Source: Roseibium aquae (GTDB lineage: Bacteria; Pseudomonadota; Alphaproteobacteria; Rhizobiales; Stappiaceae). Taken from it: 64,000 nt of DNA. Made by a program: the position numbers and the translations under genes. Positions 26,174-35,380 of the stretch are shown here, piece after piece. Below the pieces are notes generated by a model, which saw nothing but the letters and a program-made list of their open reading frames with translations, had not been told where the DNA came from and made no database searches. The stretch covers positions 93,716-157,715 of the forward strand of contig NZ_VXDC01000010.1 in assembly GCF_008711285.1 (NCBI RefSeq), written 5' to 3'. Position 1 is the stretch's first letter, and each line of letters begins with the position of its first letter.

Positions 26174-27124
26174 CTATCGGGAGCGGGCCACCCGCCAGGC
26201 CGAGGGAGATGCGCCGAACCTGCTTTGGAATGCGCGGCTGAAGGCCTCCTGAGAGGCGTAGCCGACCGTTGCGGCGATTCCGTCGATCGTGGCGGTCGAA
26301 TGCTGGAGCGCCTCTGCAGCCCGATCCAGACGCCAGTGCCGAAGATAGCTCCCAGGCTGTTGGCCCATGACCTGACGGAATCGCTCCACGAAGCTCGATT
26401 TCGACATGCCCGCCAGGGTCGCCAGCCGCTCGTTTGTCCAGTCCTGTGCCGGGTCCTGGTGAATGGCCGCAACGGCGCGCGCGATCCGGTCGTCTTTCGC
26501 GGCCGCGAGCCAGCCGGGAAGGCTGTTGGCGGACTGCGCCCACCTTCGCAGGATCTGGATGAGAAGGAGGTCGAGGAGCCGCGAGACCATCACCGCCGCG
26601 CCCGGCCGGCCGGCCGCGTTTTCCTGCAGGATCAAGTCGCAGACCAGGTCGAGCCATTCGATGGGGTGGTCCTTCAGATCGCTGAGGACGATGACGGGCG
26701 GCAGCGGCTGGAGAACCCTGGTGGCAAGATCGCTATCGAAACTGAAACTCCCCCAGAACGCCTTCGTGGACGTCTCGGAAGGGCCCGCCTCCGTCACGCT
26801 CATGTCCGCATCGAGAAACTCGTCGATGCTCCGCGCGACGCCCCCTCCGTTCAGATCGACCCGGTGCGCATCGCCACGCAAGAGCAAAGCCAGTTCATTC
26901 GCGCGAAGTGTGACCGGATCTGCTGACCCGGCCCGGATGACGATTTCGCCGCTCTGAACATGGTGTAGGCAGGGCATGCGCGCGGGAAACATCAGGCTCT
27001 GCGGCCGCCTAGGTGCAAGCACAGCGGCGCGGTCCCCCCGCGCCCGCACGATGCTCAGCACCGCGGACAGCGGGTCCGCACCGCCATTTGGTGTTCTTGC
27101 TAGATCTTCCGCTCTTTCGATCAT
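26174..27124 (-). CDS. AraC-family regulator with N-terminal cupin-type domain
   Basis: A 316-residue regulator. Residues 1-200 form the AraC-binding-2/cupin-6 type sensing domain (MFPARMPCLHHVQSGEIVIR, ELALLLRGDAHRV). The C-terminal 100 residues carry both helix-turn-helix units (NERLATLAGMSKSSFVERF, IDGIAATVGYASQEAFSRAF). It diverges from the alpha/beta hydrolase gene and is its probable regulator. Confidence 0.9.
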   Translation of the reverse strand: MIERAEDLARTPNGGADPLSAVLSIVRARGDRAAVLAPRRPQSLMFPARMPCLHHVQSGEIVIRAGSADPVTLRANELALLLRGDAHRVDLNGGGVARSIDEFLDADMSVTEAGPSETSTKAFWGSFSFDSDLATRVLQPLPPVIVLSDLKDHPIEWLDLVCDLILQENAAGRPGAAVMVSRLLDLLLIQILRRWAQSANSLPGWLAAAKDDRIARAVAAIHQDPAQDWTNERLATLAGMSKSSFVERFRQVMGQQPGSYLRHWRLDRAAEALQHSTATIDGIAATVGYASQEAFSRAFQSRFGASPSAWRVARSR

Positions 27125-27209
27125 GGTGAGTCTCCTGCGGACAAAGCATCTATCGGATCATCGAAACAAGGAAGTGTCTCACTTCCAAGACATCAGAAGG
27201 AGAAACCCA

Positions 27210-28100
27210 ATGACCGACGCAAACACCCTGTCCCGCCGCGAACAGACCGAAATCGACGCGGCCAATGCCAGCGGACGCCAACCCGTCCTTTTCGTCCATG
27301 GGCTGTGGCTACTCGCGGGCTCCTGGCAGCGTTGGGCCGAAATGTTCGACGCCGCCGGCTACGCCCCCATCGCCGCGGATTGGCCGGGCGACCCGGCCAC
27401 GCCAGAGGCCGCACGGGCCAACCCCGAGGCTCTGGCGGGCAACTCCATCGGCACGATCCTGTCGCATCTGGAAACCATCGTCGGCGCCCTGGACCGCAAG
27501 CCGATCTTGATTGGCCATTCGATGGGCGGGCTCCTGGTGCAGATGCTCGCCGCCAAGGTCGGCGCGCCCGCCACGGTAGCTATCTCGCCCGCGCCGTTCC
27601 GCGGGGTGCTGCCGCTGCCGCTGGCCGCGCTGCGCTCGGGCTTCCCGGTCCTGTCGAACCCGCTGAACGCCCGCCGGGCCAAGCAACTGACCCCAGCGCA
27701 ATTCCGCTATGGCTTTGCCAACACGCTGGACGACGCCGAGGCGACCCGTCTCTACGCGGAGCATCACGTGCCGGCGCCGGGTCGGCCGCTGTTCCAGTCC
27801 GGGCTGGCCAACGTCAATCCCTGGACCGAGGCGCGCGTGCCGCGCCGCGCCGAAAACCGCGGTCCGCTGCTGATCGTCGCCGCGGAGAAGGACCACACGG
27901 TTCCCGCAGCCATGAGCCGTGCGGCCTATCGCATCCAGAAGCGCAATCCCTCGACGACAGAGCTCGTGTCCCTGCCGCAGGCCGGACATTCGCTCATCAT
28001 CGACAGCGGATGGGAGTCCGTCGCACGGAAGGCGCTCGACTTCATCGCAGCCCAAACTGGCGCCAGGGGCGTCTTTCCCCTGCGCGCCGTCGCATCGTAG
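27210..28100 (+). CDS. Alpha/beta hydrolase
   Basis: A 296-residue alpha/beta-fold hydrolase with the oxyanion motif FVHGLWLL, nucleophile elbow GHSMGG, an acidic residue in AAEKDHTVPA and a catalytic histidine in QAGHSLI. The ATG at 27210 follows AGAAGGAGA. No signal peptide is seen. Esterase, lipase or perhydrolase activity cannot be distinguished. Divergent from the AraC regulator. Confidence 0.87.
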   Translation: MTDANTLSRREQTEIDAANASGRQPVLFVHGLWLLAGSWQRWAEMFDAAGYAPIAADWPGDPATPEAARANPEALAGNSIGTILSHLETIVGALDRKPILIGHSMGGLLVQMLAAKVGAPATVAISPAPFRGVLPLPLAALRSGFPVLSNPLNARRAKQLTPAQFRYGFANTLDDAEATRLYAEHHVPAPGRPLFQSGLANVNPWTEARVPRRAENRGPLLIVAAEKDHTVPAAMSRAAYRIQKRNPSTTELVSLPQAGHSLIIDSGWESVARKALDFIAAQTGARGVFPLRAVAS

Positions 28101-28121
28101 GCGCTGATGCACAGACCAGCC

Positions 28122-28144
28122 GGGGCGGGACATATACCCGCCCC
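28122..28144 (+). terminator. Hairpin GGGGCGGG / CCCGCCCC after the hydrolase
   Basis: Perfect 8-base arms with a 7-base AT-rich loop (ACATATA), 22 bases past the hydrolase stop. No T-run follows, so termination is a guess based on position. Confidence 0.45.
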
Positions 28145-28375
28145 CGCCCACCCTGTCGCTTCCCGTGACATGGATTTGCGCTTTCGCATTCAGACGGCTG
28201 CGGACCAAAACTCCGCACCCAGCGACCCAAGTCCTCCCTCGACAAACTGGCATCCTTGCTCCCCGCGCAGGACCGCAAACCAAGCGAACTACGAGTGCAA
28301 AGGAGCCATGAACCAAGATGTTTCAATGGACGGTTAAGTTGAGTTTCGGGTCTTCGTTGCCAATATCGGCAAAGG

Positions 28376-28428
28376 TTCGATCCGGGTCGCGTTGGCGGAG
28401 GGGACGGGACCGAAATTCAACCTTCTCC
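28376..28428 (+). repeat. Dispersed intergenic repeat, copy C
   Basis: It starts TTCGATCCGGGTCGCG, continues GGCGGAGGGGACGGGACC and ends CCTTCTCC. It matches copy B except for a 3-base deletion and a diverged segment before the last TTCTCC. Confidence 0.6.
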
Positions 28429-28479
28429 GCTTTTCTTCCCCGGAGGATTTAGGCCCCATTCGGCCCTGAGACCCCATCA

Positions 28480-29163
28480 TTAACCCGTGATGCGATAGAG
28501 CATAAGCGCCTGATCTCGTGTGAGCGCGCCGAGCTTGGTCCGGGCGTTCTTCATGTGCAGTTCCACCGTCACCTCGGCAATGCCAAGCTCACCCGCGATG
28601 GCCTTGGTGCGAAGCCCCTCGGCAAGCAGGTCCATGACTTGGCGTTCGCGTTTGGTCAGCCGCGCCGTCGCGGCGTTTTGCAACCTTCCACGAAGTGCCA
28701 TCAGGGCCAGCCGCAGCTCAACCGACTTGTCCTGTCTGATCCTGTCGACCTCAACGCGGTTCAGCGAAGAGCCCAGATTCCAGCCTTCGCATCCCAAACT
28801 GTCTCTGCGCACCACCAAGGAAAAACCGGCCCGAAATTCGACATCTGCCGCCGCCCAGATGACCTTCCGCTCGTCTGGGACCAGGTAATGATGGTCACGC
28901 ATGTAGTCAATGCCCGTGGAAACCGAGCCGGTCGCTGCCAGACAATATTTCGGGAAAGGATCATGGCGGGCCAGTCCCTCGTCGCGGTAGTGCCGCTCGA
29001 AAGCCGCCCCGAGGGTTGTGCGCGTCGTCACGTGCCCATTGGCGATGGACAGATGCAACACCTTGTCGAAGCCCCGGGCCGACAGCCAATCCGTCGCGAC
29101 CGACCATAAAAGGTCTGGGTCTGTCTGCGTCGCAATCCTGTCAAGAAAATCCTCTGTCCTCAT
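28480..29163 (-). CDS. LuxR-family regulator with autoinducer-binding-like domain
   Basis: About 227 residues. The C-terminal GerE-type helix-turn-helix is clear (LTKRERQVMDLLAEGL, ELGIAEVTVELHMKNARTKL). The N-terminal 160 residues resemble the autoinducer-binding fold (DPFPKYCLAATGSV, GFSLVVRRDS). No luxI-type synthase lies in the window, so it may be an orphan (solo) receptor. The start may instead be GTG at 29199, which would overlap the beginning of the divergent open frame. Confidence 0.8.
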   Translation of the reverse strand: MRTEDFLDRIATQTDPDLLWSVATDWLSARGFDKVLHLSIANGHVTTRTTLGAAFERHYRDEGLARHDPFPKYCLAATGSVSTGIDYMRDHHYLVPDERKVIWAAADVEFRAGFSLVVRRDSLGCEGWNLGSSLNRVEVDRIRQDKSVELRLALMALRGRLQNAATARLTKRERQVMDLLAEGLRTKAIAGELGIAEVTVELHMKNARTKLGALTRDQALMLYRITG

Positions 29164-29259
29164 CAGCCGATGAAACACTAGAAACCTATGGCTTTCCACA
29201 TATTGTTTCAGATTACCCCGCAGCTATGCTCGCCGGGCGCGGCATTGAGGTTTTTGCAC

Positions 29260-31995
29260 ATGTTTTCAAGATTTACGGCGGCTTTCCTCTGTCTGGTGGC
29301 GATCACGAATGCGGCAATAGCCCAGGATCGCAGCACCGTTCTGGTCCTCGATGGTTCGGGGTCGATGTGGGCGCAACTGCCCGAGGGTCGGTCCCGGATC
29401 GAAGTTGCGCGGGATGTTCTGGATGATTTCCTATCGGCGCGCGATCCGGCCGCGCCGCTCGGCATGATTGCCTATGGTCACAACCGGAAAGGCGATTGCA
29501 GCGACATCGAAACCATCGCGCCCACGGGGCCGCAGGACGGTCGCGCCCTCGGTCAGCGCCTACGCACGCTGATGCCGCGCGGCAAAACCCCGCTTGCCGA
29601 TGCCCTGCGCCGCGCCGCGGCCGAAATCCCGGCTACCGCTGAAGAGGCCGATATCGTTCTGGTGACGGACGGGCTGGAAACCTGCGGCGGCGACCCCTGC
29701 GCCGTGGCGGCCGAGCTGGCGGCCCAGGGCATTCCGGTCCGCGCCCATGTCGTGGGCTTTGGCCTGACAGAGGGCGAAGTGCGCCAGATCGCCTGCATCG
29801 CCGACCAGACGGGCGGCCTCGTGCTGGCGCCCCAGTCCGGCGCCGCGCTGTCCGACGCCCTGCTGCGCACCACATCGGCGCCGGTCGACGCGCCCGCTTT
29901 GCCTGGCAGCGCCACAATCAACCTGACGATCCGCGCCGATATCGCTGGACGTCCCGACGCCGTGACCTTCCGCGCGGTCAGCGAGGCCATGGGCGAGACG
30001 CGCGAGCTGGGCAGGCTCGACTTCGCCACGGCGGGTTATCTGCCCGTCGAACTGGCCGGGGGCAACTGGCTGATCACGGCCGATGCCGGGAACGACGGCA
30101 ATGGCGAGATCGTGGCGCGCATCGTCGCGGGCGAGAACACGACAATCTATGTGCCCTTCCGCGGGCTTCTGCCCAGCCTCGACATGCCGGCGCCGACGGG
30201 GGCGTTCCGGGCCGGGGTCAATGGTCTGATGCCCTATCGCATCACCGAGGAAGGTCTGGCGACGGGCGGCGGCGACTTTGTCTTCTCGCTGCTGCCGGTC
30301 GATGCGGCGGATACCGCTGACCGGCGGATCGACTATGCCACGCAAGACAGCCGCAAAGGCAGCCATGTCGGCACGTTCCGCACGCCCGCAGAGCCCGGCG
30401 ACTACTTGCTGATATTCCACCGCAACGCGCAGATGCCCATCGACGAGGTGATGGAGCGCTTTGTAATCACAGTCGAAACCCGCCCTGAGGTCAGCCTGAT
30501 CGCGCCGCCCGCCGTCGCGCCGGGCGCAAGGGTGCCTGTAACTGTCACGGGCGGCATGGGCAATTCCGACCGAATCGAGATCTGGAAGGGCGGCGCGCTC
30601 TATTCCTGGGACCAGAGCATCTACATTCAGGAATTCTTCGACAACAACTATGGTCTGGCGAAACCGCTGCTCGCCCCGTCCGAGCCCGGTGAATACGAGA
30701 TTGTCTATGTCTTCTCGGAGCTAGACGGCGAAGCCGCGATGGCCGCCCGGTTGCCGCTGAGCGTGGGCGAGGTGCCCGAACTGGACGAGGCTTCCGTGGC
30801 ACCCGAGGGCAGCGGTGGTCTTCAGCAGGCAGGCACCGATCCGGCCGAGGCGGGGCTGGGCGAGGACGTGGCCTTTGCCTGCCCTGCGGATAACGGCGTG
30901 CCCTGCTTTTTCGATGACCCCGCAACCGGGCTTGTCTTTGCCCTGCCGCCCGGCTGGATCACCGATCAGCCGACGCGCGAGGCCATGACGGCGGGCGGCA
31001 AGCCAGGCCTGGTGCGGGTGAATTTTTTCAGCACGAGCGATCCGGTCGAGACGATCACGCTGAACCCGCATCAATGGACGACGATGAACGGCCCGTGCAT
31101 CGACATCCAGCCCGGCGCGCTCTGCCGCTTTAAAAGCGACAGCCCCGAGATGGCCCGCGCGATTGAGGTCCTCAGCCGCGGCATCCGCGACATGGGCCCG
31201 CCTGCGACCACCATCGCGCCCCCGCAAGCTGACGCGCAAGCTGGATCGGGTGACGGACATGGCGAAGACCCCGGCGCCGCCCGCGCCTGGAGCGACCACC
31301 CCTTCCGTTGCCTTCCCGGCGACAAGACGCAGGACATCTGCGACATGAAGGACGAGATCACGGGCCTGAGCTTCCTATTGCCCGAGAACTGGGTAGCCGA
31401 GGTCTTGGCCACGCCGGACGGTCCGCGCGCCGATTTCTTCGAGGTCGCCGGGGATGCCCGCTCGATCCATCTGAACCCGATCGACTGGCCCACGCCAGAC
31501 AGCGGCTGCTTTTTCAGCCGCGCCGGCGAGCTTTGCACCGATATGGCGCTGATGGACGACACCCTGAACAATGCGATCAAGGTCCTGCGGCGCTATCTGC
31601 GCACCGGCGACGTGCTGCGCAATTGCGGCGAAGAGACCTGCCCCTATGCACTTCCCTGGCGGGGCTTTTCGGGCATGCTTCCGAACAAATGGGGGGTCGA
31701 GATGCCGCGCCTCCGACCCGATGGCCTGCTGTCGAGCTGGTATTACAGCTTTACGCCCGACCTCGACCTGCGGCTCATCGGGCTGAACCAGCCAGGCGGG
31801 GACAATTGCGTCATGGCCTTCGAGGGGGCCGAGCTTTGTGAATTCACGCCCTATGTCTCGACCCAGGAATTCGACGCGATCCGAAGCACGCTGCGCATCG
31901 TGCCGCCGCGCGCGCCTGGCGATTTCGGAACTCCAGCGCGCAAGGTCGATTTCAAGGATATCGACCGCGTCATCTCGATCATCAGGGAGAATTGA
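29260..31995 (+). CDS. Exported von Willebrand factor A protein with three C-terminal Cys-rich repeats
   Basis: A 911-residue exported protein. After the signal peptide (FSRFTAAFLCLVAITNAAIA) a VWA domain begins, with the MIDAS motif VLVLDGSGSMW and the later TDGLETCGGD. The middle holds beta-sandwich-like regions. Three related segments of about 100 residues start at the cysteines near 541, 684 and 789. Each has paired cysteines, a P-x-x-W segment (LPPGWITDQ, LPENWVAEV, LPNKWGVEM), a hydrophobic LxxLN motif and a late C-x(n)-LC pair. The family label beyond VWA is unknown. An in-frame ATG at 29188 exists, but 29260 gives a clean signal peptide. Two exported proteins follow in the same operon. 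Confidence 0.8.
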   Translation: MFSRFTAAFLCLVAITNAAIAQDRSTVLVLDGSGSMWAQLPEGRSRIEVARDVLDDFLSARDPAAPLGMIAYGHNRKGDCSDIETIAPTGPQDGRALGQRLRTLMPRGKTPLADALRRAAAEIPATAEEADIVLVTDGLETCGGDPCAVAAELAAQGIPVRAHVVGFGLTEGEVRQIACIADQTGGLVLAPQSGAALSDALLRTTSAPVDAPALPGSATINLTIRADIAGRPDAVTFRAVSEAMGETRELGRLDFATAGYLPVELAGGNWLITADAGNDGNGEIVARIVAGENTTIYVPFRGLLPSLDMPAPTGAFRAGVNGLMPYRITEEGLATGGGDFVFSLLPVDAADTADRRIDYATQDSRKGSHVGTFRTPAEPGDYLLIFHRNAQMPIDEVMERFVITVETRPEVSLIAPPAVAPGARVPVTVTGGMGNSDRIEIWKGGALYSWDQSIYIQEFFDNNYGLAKPLLAPSEPGEYEIVYVFSELDGEAAMAARLPLSVGEVPELDEASVAPEGSGGLQQAGTDPAEAGLGEDVAFACPADNGVPCFFDDPATGLVFALPPGWITDQPTREAMTAGGKPGLVRVNFFSTSDPVETITLNPHQWTTMNGPCIDIQPGALCRFKSDSPEMARAIEVLSRGIRDMGPPATTIAPPQADAQAGSGDGHGEDPGAARAWSDHPFRCLPGDKTQDICDMKDEITGLSFLLPENWVAEVLATPDGPRADFFEVAGDARSIHLNPIDWPTPDSGCFFSRAGELCTDMALMDDTLNNAIKVLRRYLRTGDVLRNCGEETCPYALPWRGFSGMLPNKWGVEMPRLRPDGLLSSWYYSFTPDLDLRLIGLNQPGGDNCVMAFEGAELCEFTPYVSTQEFDAIRSTLRIVPPRAPGDFGTPARKVDFKDIDRVISIIREN

Positions 31996-31998
31996 GCA

Positions 31999-32865
31999 AT
32001 GAGACAGCTTCTCCTGGCCGCTGCGGCCTGTCTGGCTGCCACCACCGACGCCTTCGCCTGCAACACGCCGAACATCCTGATAGGCAAGGACGGCACCGCG
32101 GAATATGTCTCGCCCGAGACCGACCGGCGCGACGAGCTTGAGGTACTGGTCGGCGATGCCCCGTCGCCGGACTCGATGCTTGTCTTTGACGCCCGCGATG
32201 GAAACGCAATGTGGGTCGACAAAGCCGACCTCTCCCGGGTCGGCGTCGGCTTCAACACGCTGGACGGAACCCTGACCTATTCCGGGCCAGACGAGTGCCG
32301 CCCGCCCGAGCTTCCGATCAAGCTTCCCGAGGGCAATCCGATCCCCGACGCCCCCGAGCTTTTCCCTGACGGCGACCCGGACAAGCAGCCCATCGAGCTG
32401 TTCCCCGACGACGCGAACGAAGCCGGGCCCCGCAGCGGCCTCTGGCGGGCCGAGAGCGGCCCGTCCGAAATGGAGGGCTGCCCGGCGATGATGCGGAACG
32501 CCTTCCCCGGATCGCCGGGCGCGCTGCCGGGAATGACCAGCGAGGCCCGGCGCCTCGAGTTCAGCCGCCCGTTCCACCCCGACGCGCTCGAATTGTCGCG
32601 GACCGCGGGCGTCCGCTGGGCAGCGGATGGGGCCAACAGATGGGTGACAACCGATCTGGGGGCCGATGCTCTGCGGCAAATCCCACAAGGACAGGGCGAC
32701 GGGTCGAAAATCGTCTGGACCCTGACAATGATCTCGCCCGAAGAGATCTCGTTCCGGCGGGTCATCGAAATTGTCCTGCCCGTCGAGGCCGCAGCCCTGA
32801 TGGGCGTTTCGCCTGACGGATGCCGGGTCATGGGAACAGACCGCTGGCTCAGGGTCGGAGACTGA
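31999..32865 (+). CDS. Exported protein of unknown function (VWA operon)
   Basis: A 288-residue protein with a signal peptide (RQLLLAAAACLAATTDAFA) and acidic, proline-rich middle (LPIKLPEGNPIPDAPELFPD). I recognise no domain. The start lies three bases after the VWA stop, with a GGGAG site inside the VWA gene. Its position suggests it works with the VWA protein in the periplasm. Confidence 0.75.
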   Translation: MRQLLLAAAACLAATTDAFACNTPNILIGKDGTAEYVSPETDRRDELEVLVGDAPSPDSMLVFDARDGNAMWVDKADLSRVGVGFNTLDGTLTYSGPDECRPPELPIKLPEGNPIPDAPELFPDGDPDKQPIELFPDDANEAGPRSGLWRAESGPSEMEGCPAMMRNAFPGSPGALPGMTSEARRLEFSRPFHPDALELSRTAGVRWAADGANRWVTTDLGADALRQIPQGQGDGSKIVWTLTMISPEEISFRRVIEIVLPVEAAALMGVSPDGCRVMGTDRWLRVGD

Positions 32866-32890
32866 CCGCAAACGGAAAGGGAAACCATCC

Positions 32891-33784
32891 ATGATCACCA
32901 GATCGATTCTCTTGATGGCGTTGCTCGCGGGCGCCGCCCGGGCCGAGCCGGTGCTGCCCTGCCCTGGCACCTATGACGCCCGCTGGGGAAATGTCACCCT
33001 TGCTGCCGATGGCACAATGGTGCTGGCCGGCACGCCCGGCAGTTCGCGGATCACGCTCAGCCTGAACAGCTGCGACAGCGCAGACATCAGCGGCGACGGG
33101 CAATCCCTGACGCTAACCCGGCAAGGCCCGGATCACTTTCGCGGCGAGCTTGCCGGCGGCGGCGCGAACCGGCAGTTCGACTTTCAGTTCCTCGGCCCCG
33201 GTCAGGCCAGCAGTATCATGAATGCAGAGGGCGGCGGGCTGACGGGCCGGCGCGGCATGTCGCTGCTTCTTGTCGAACCGGGAGATCTTGACGATAAGGG
33301 CTGCTTCGATGCCCCCCCGGTGCCGACTTCCCTTCCTCGCGAGGCCGTCGCCGCCGAACTCTGGGCCAAGGAGCAAGGGCTTGTCCCCGCGCCCGGCCAC
33401 GGGGCGCAGGATTACATCGACGCGCGGACCAGCTTTGATGCGCGGCGGGATGGCGTAGCGCATCGCGTCAGCTTTGATCTTGGCATCAATGGGGAAATCC
33501 TGCCCTCGAGCGGAGCAAAGGACCGCTGGCTCGCCCATTGCGACCCCGAGCTGTTCCTGAATCCGCCGCGCCAGATGCTGAATTTCAAGATCTTCGAACT
33601 GGCGCCGGGGGTCAGCGTGTTCGCCCAGATCATCGACATCCAGACCGGGCAGATCACGGCGCAGGCCGAAGGCCAGGCCGATGACACCGACGCCGCCGCG
33701 GTTGCCGCCGCAATGGCGCGGGCCAGTGCCGGTCTGGACAAGGCCAGCATCGGCCCGATGAGCGATAGGTTCTCGCGCCGTTAG
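32891..33784 (+). CDS. Exported protein of unknown function (VWA operon)
   Basis: A 297-residue protein with a short signal peptide (TRSILLMALLAGAARA). No known domain is recognised. The N-terminal half is rich in short strands (WGNVTLAADGTMVLAG) and may form a beta sandwich. It follows the previous gene by 25 bases after a GGAAAGGGAAACC site. Third gene of the VWA operon. Confidence 0.75.
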   Translation: MITRSILLMALLAGAARAEPVLPCPGTYDARWGNVTLAADGTMVLAGTPGSSRITLSLNSCDSADISGDGQSLTLTRQGPDHFRGELAGGGANRQFDFQFLGPGQASSIMNAEGGGLTGRRGMSLLLVEPGDLDDKGCFDAPPVPTSLPREAVAAELWAKEQGLVPAPGHGAQDYIDARTSFDARRDGVAHRVSFDLGINGEILPSSGAKDRWLAHCDPELFLNPPRQMLNFKIFELAPGVSVFAQIIDIQTGQITAQAEGQADDTDAAAVAAAMARASAGLDKASIGPMSDRFSRR

Positions 33785-33846
33785 ATCCTGCGTATGCGCA
33801 CGAAGCCCTCGGATCGGGGGGTGTCATCGGATCCTCCTTCCGCCGC

Positions 33847-34320
33847 TCAGCCGACCTTGCAGCCCCAGAAGGAGGTGTGACCGGCGGTGAAGTAGCCGTC
33901 CGCGACCCGGAAATACCCCTGCAGCTCGACGGTATCGCCTCCCGTCAGCGGCACCATCGTCTGCAGCCAGATCGCGGTGGCGAGCGAGACATGGGTGGCG
34001 GAGATTTCGCCGAGGTATCCGCGGATTTCGGTGGTGCCGTTCAGCACGAGCCAGCCACCTATCCGAGCCGACGTGCTTGCGTTAACCTTGTAGAGGAGCG
34101 TGGCGCCGAAGAGGTAGGTCCCGTCCACCGGCGCCACGAAATGGTTGTTCGCGTTGTCGAATGCGCTCTGATCGTTGTAGTCGGTGTTGTCGAGGCCGAT
34201 CGACCCGCAGTCCTCCAACTCGATCTCTGATCGCGCTGTCGCCGCAATCAAAGCCGGGAGACGTGCCTGGGCAAAGGGCAAGCGCGCCTCCCGCAGGGAC
34301 ATCCGCAACAACCATTTCAT
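33847..34320 (-). CDS. Small protein with C1q/TNF-like jelly-roll domain
   Basis: About 157 residues, no signal peptide. From residue 50 the pattern FDNANNHFVAPVDGTYLFGA, then RIGGWLVLNGT, LTGGDTVELQGYF and SFWGCKVG, matches the C1q-like beta jelly roll often found at the tips of phage or secreted fibres. The N-terminal 40 residues are basic and may anchor it. It is convergent with the VWA operon and divergent from the OmpA-like gene. A phage-derived fibre tip or a binding module is possible. Confidence 0.6.
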   Translation of the reverse strand: MKWLLRMSLREARLPFAQARLPALIAATARSEIELEDCGSIGLDNTDYNDQSAFDNANNHFVAPVDGTYLFGATLLYKVNASTSARIGGWLVLNGTTEIRGYLGEISATHVSLATAIWLQTMVPLTGGDTVELQGYFRVADGYFTAGHTSFWGCKVG

Positions 34321-34369
34321 CAAGCAGTCACCTTGAGCGGGTATTTCAAGCCTGAGGCATGGAATTGTG

Positions 34370-35380
34370 ATGATGCGTGGTTTTTCCTTTCTGCTCGCGA
34401 TGTTCATTTCTGGGCTTTGCTTTGGTCCTGCGGCAGCGCAGGCCCCTCCATCGGGCCAGCCGCTTGCCGACGTGCCTGGCGCTATAGAGCCTCAAGGTCT
34501 GCCGCGCATTGCCGGTGCCATCGTGATTGGCTTCGATCAGACCGGCTTTGATGCGCATGACCTCCTCCTGGCACCGCCCGGCGACGGGCGGGTGGAGACG
34601 GTAGAGGGACCGCGCACACGTCTGATCTATCTCATCCCCGGTGATCGCTCACCGCTGGAGGTGATGCGCAACTATCAGGCAGAGTTGAGCAACCAAGGTT
34701 TCGAGGTGGTCTTTTCATGCTCGCGCGCCGCCTGCGGATCTGCCGATCGGATGAACGAGGCGCTCTATCCGTCTGGGTCACGGCTCAAGAATTACGGCCA
34801 GATCACCGAATATGCCCTGCAATTTCCCCGTGACGACCACCAGTATCTTGCTGCCCGCAACCCCGTGACGGGCCGCAGCATCACAATCTGGGTCGCCTAT
34901 GATACCTTCAACATTGACGAACGCTCTGCCAATTCCACCATGGCCCTCGTCGATGTGGTGGACGGCGAAGGCCTTGAGCAGCGCATGGAGGTGGTCGAGT
35001 CGGTAACGCGGGACGATCTCTCCGCCGCCTATGACGACCAAGGACGGATCACGCTCAATGGGGTCTTCTTCGCAACTGACAGCGACACGATGACGGCCGA
35101 AAGCGGTGCAGCGCTCACCGAGATCGCCGCCTTTCTCACCGCGCGCCCGGAAGCCAAGGCCTATGTGGTCGGCCATACTGACGCGACAGGCGATTTCGAC
35201 TACAATCTTGACCTGTCGCGGCGGCGTGCGACCTCTGTGGTGGCCGCGCTCACCGGGCAGTTTGGCATCGCACCTGACCGACTTGCCCCCGCCGGCGTGG
35301 GCCCGCTCGTGCCCGTCGCGACCAACCAGACCGAAGAGGGTCGCGCCCTCAATCGCCGCGTGGAGCTTGTTCGCCGATGA
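34370..35380 (+). CDS. OmpA-family outer-membrane/periplasmic protein
   Basis: A protein of about 336 residues with a signal peptide (FSFLLAMFISGLCFGPAAAQA), a middle domain of DUF4892 type (YPSGSRLKNYGQ), and a C-terminal OmpA peptidoglycan-binding domain (GVFFATDSDTM, VVGHTDATGDFDYNLDLSRRR, NRRVELV). It should tether to the cell wall. Start among GTG 34367 and ATGs 34370/34373 is unresolved. The stop overlaps the next start (ATGA). Confidence 0.85.
   Translation: MMRGFSFLLAMFISGLCFGPAAAQAPPSGQPLADVPGAIEPQGLPRIAGAIVIGFDQTGFDAHDLLLAPPGDGRVETVEGPRTRLIYLIPGDRSPLEVMRNYQAELSNQGFEVVFSCSRAACGSADRMNEALYPSGSRLKNYGQITEYALQFPRDDHQYLAARNPVTGRSITIWVAYDTFNIDERSANSTMALVDVVDGEGLEQRMEVVESVTRDDLSAAYDDQGRITLNGVFFATDSDTMTAESGAALTEIAAFLTARPEAKAYVVGHTDATGDFDYNLDLSRRRATSVVAALTGQFGIAPDRLAPAGVGPLVPVATNQTEEGRALNRRVELVRR

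Larger units (their letters stand above)
28101..28479. other. Intergenic stretch between convergent genes, with hairpin and repeat copy C
   Basis: No supported gene lies between the hydrolase and the LuxR gene. It holds a GC-rich hairpin and the third copy of the dispersed repeat, both listed separately. Confidence 0.5.
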
